The notes beneath the pieces were generated by a model. It had not been told where the DNA came from. It saw nothing but the letters and a program-made list of their open reading frames with translations, and ran no database searches. Below are positions 63,901 to 64,000 of a DNA stretch of 64,000 bases, piece by piece. The stretch comes from Rhynchopus sp. YZ270_cl-10 (lineage: Eukaryota > Euglenozoa > Diplonemea > Diplonemida > Diplonemidae), in contig OZ037930.1 in assembly GCA_964035575.1 (NCBI GenBank), forward strand, positions 956,979-1,020,978, read 5' to 3'. The translations under genes were made by a program, and so were the position numbers. Position 1 is the stretch's first letter. Each line of letters begins with the position of its first letter.

Positions 63901-64000
63901 TAGAACGCGTCGGTTTCAACGCATGCGTTAGAACGCGTCGGTTTCAACGCATCCGATAGAACGCGTCGGTTTCAACGCATGCGATAGAACGCGTCGGTTT
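60928..64000. repeat. Satellite array, 28-nt unit with 14-nt half-units, open at the window end
   Basis: The 28-nt unit is GGTTTCAACGCATGCG followed by TTAGAACGCGTC, with GCATCCGA as a common variant. A 14-nt unit (GGTTTCAACCCGTC) is inserted at intervals, making 42-nt higher-order units. About 3.07 kb is seen, of the order of 100 units, highly homogeneous from about 61000 on and degenerate at the left edge (CATACATTAGAACGAGCC). It is rich in CpG and in the palindromes ACGCGT and GCATGC. Frames in the 42-nt stretches translate as ETDGLKPTRSIACV, but 28 is not divisible by three, so no long frame survives and coding is unlikely. Confidence 0.9.

Noticed and set aside
60928-64000. CRISPR-like array of 28-nt repeats
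   Set aside because: There are no unique spacers; the units follow each other directly, with 14-nt half-units, and the genomic context is eukaryotic. It is a satellite.

Overview
The window looks like nuclear DNA of a free-living unicellular eukaryote that I cannot place taxonomically. Coding exons are G+C-rich and sit in A/T- and homopolymer-rich surroundings. Several genes have spliceosomal introns (78 to about 360 bp) with GTAT donors and CAG or TAG acceptors. Gene content is eukaryotic: an FKBP15-like protein, cyclophilin 40, RNase H2 subunit A, a fused dethiobiotin synthetase/DAPA aminotransferase, a KAPA synthase ending in a peroxisomal signal, and a membrane-anchored P450. Every host gene recognised here lies on the minus strand; the only convincing plus-strand coding sequence is a hAT transposase. 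Gene density is low, about thirteen genes in 64 kb.

Layout. 1-6471: homopolymers and very short dispersed repeats, no gene. 6472-8689: repeat protein with W...W...YC...GDG..RDP units. 10495-13926: FKBP15-like gene (four exons). 14108-15304: inverted-repeat transposon. 15699-17449: unrecognised coiled-coil protein. 19650-24420: fragment of a leucine-rich-repeat gene and a pile of non-autonomous hAT-type elements. 24528-26078: ubiquitin-like plus leucine-rich-repeat protein. 27285-28805: P450. 28806-35645: repeats only. 35646-48220: two diverged copies of a segment carrying a secreted Asp/Ala/Pro/Thr-repeat protein; copy 1 was later invaded by an apparently intact hAT transposon (37930-40386) and other repeats. 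48690-52583: two biotin-synthesis genes in tandem. 53388-54287: RNase H2A. 54547-55401: another inverted-repeat element. 56140-57560: cyclophilin 40. 58551-60426: ubiquitin-like/ankyrin protein and a small two-exon protein. About 60928 to the window end: a satellite with a 28-nt unit and 14-nt half-units, running off the edge.

How it fits together. The biotin pair covers three consecutive steps (pimeloyl-CoA to KAPA, KAPA to DAPA, DAPA to dethiobiotin); only biotin synthase is absent. Cyclophilin 40 and the FKBP15-like protein are both of immunophilin type, but nothing here links them. The most unusual content is non-coding: several hAT-like families (four of the dispersed elements have exact 8-bp target duplications), an 86-bp micro-element whose empty site is preserved in the sister duplicate, a dispersed 35-45 nt hairpin built around CCTCTCGTG, and 45-65 nt elements that end in poly(A). 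I saw no LTR, retroviral or Polinton-like element. Splice sites and ends were placed by eye; no search or alignment was run.
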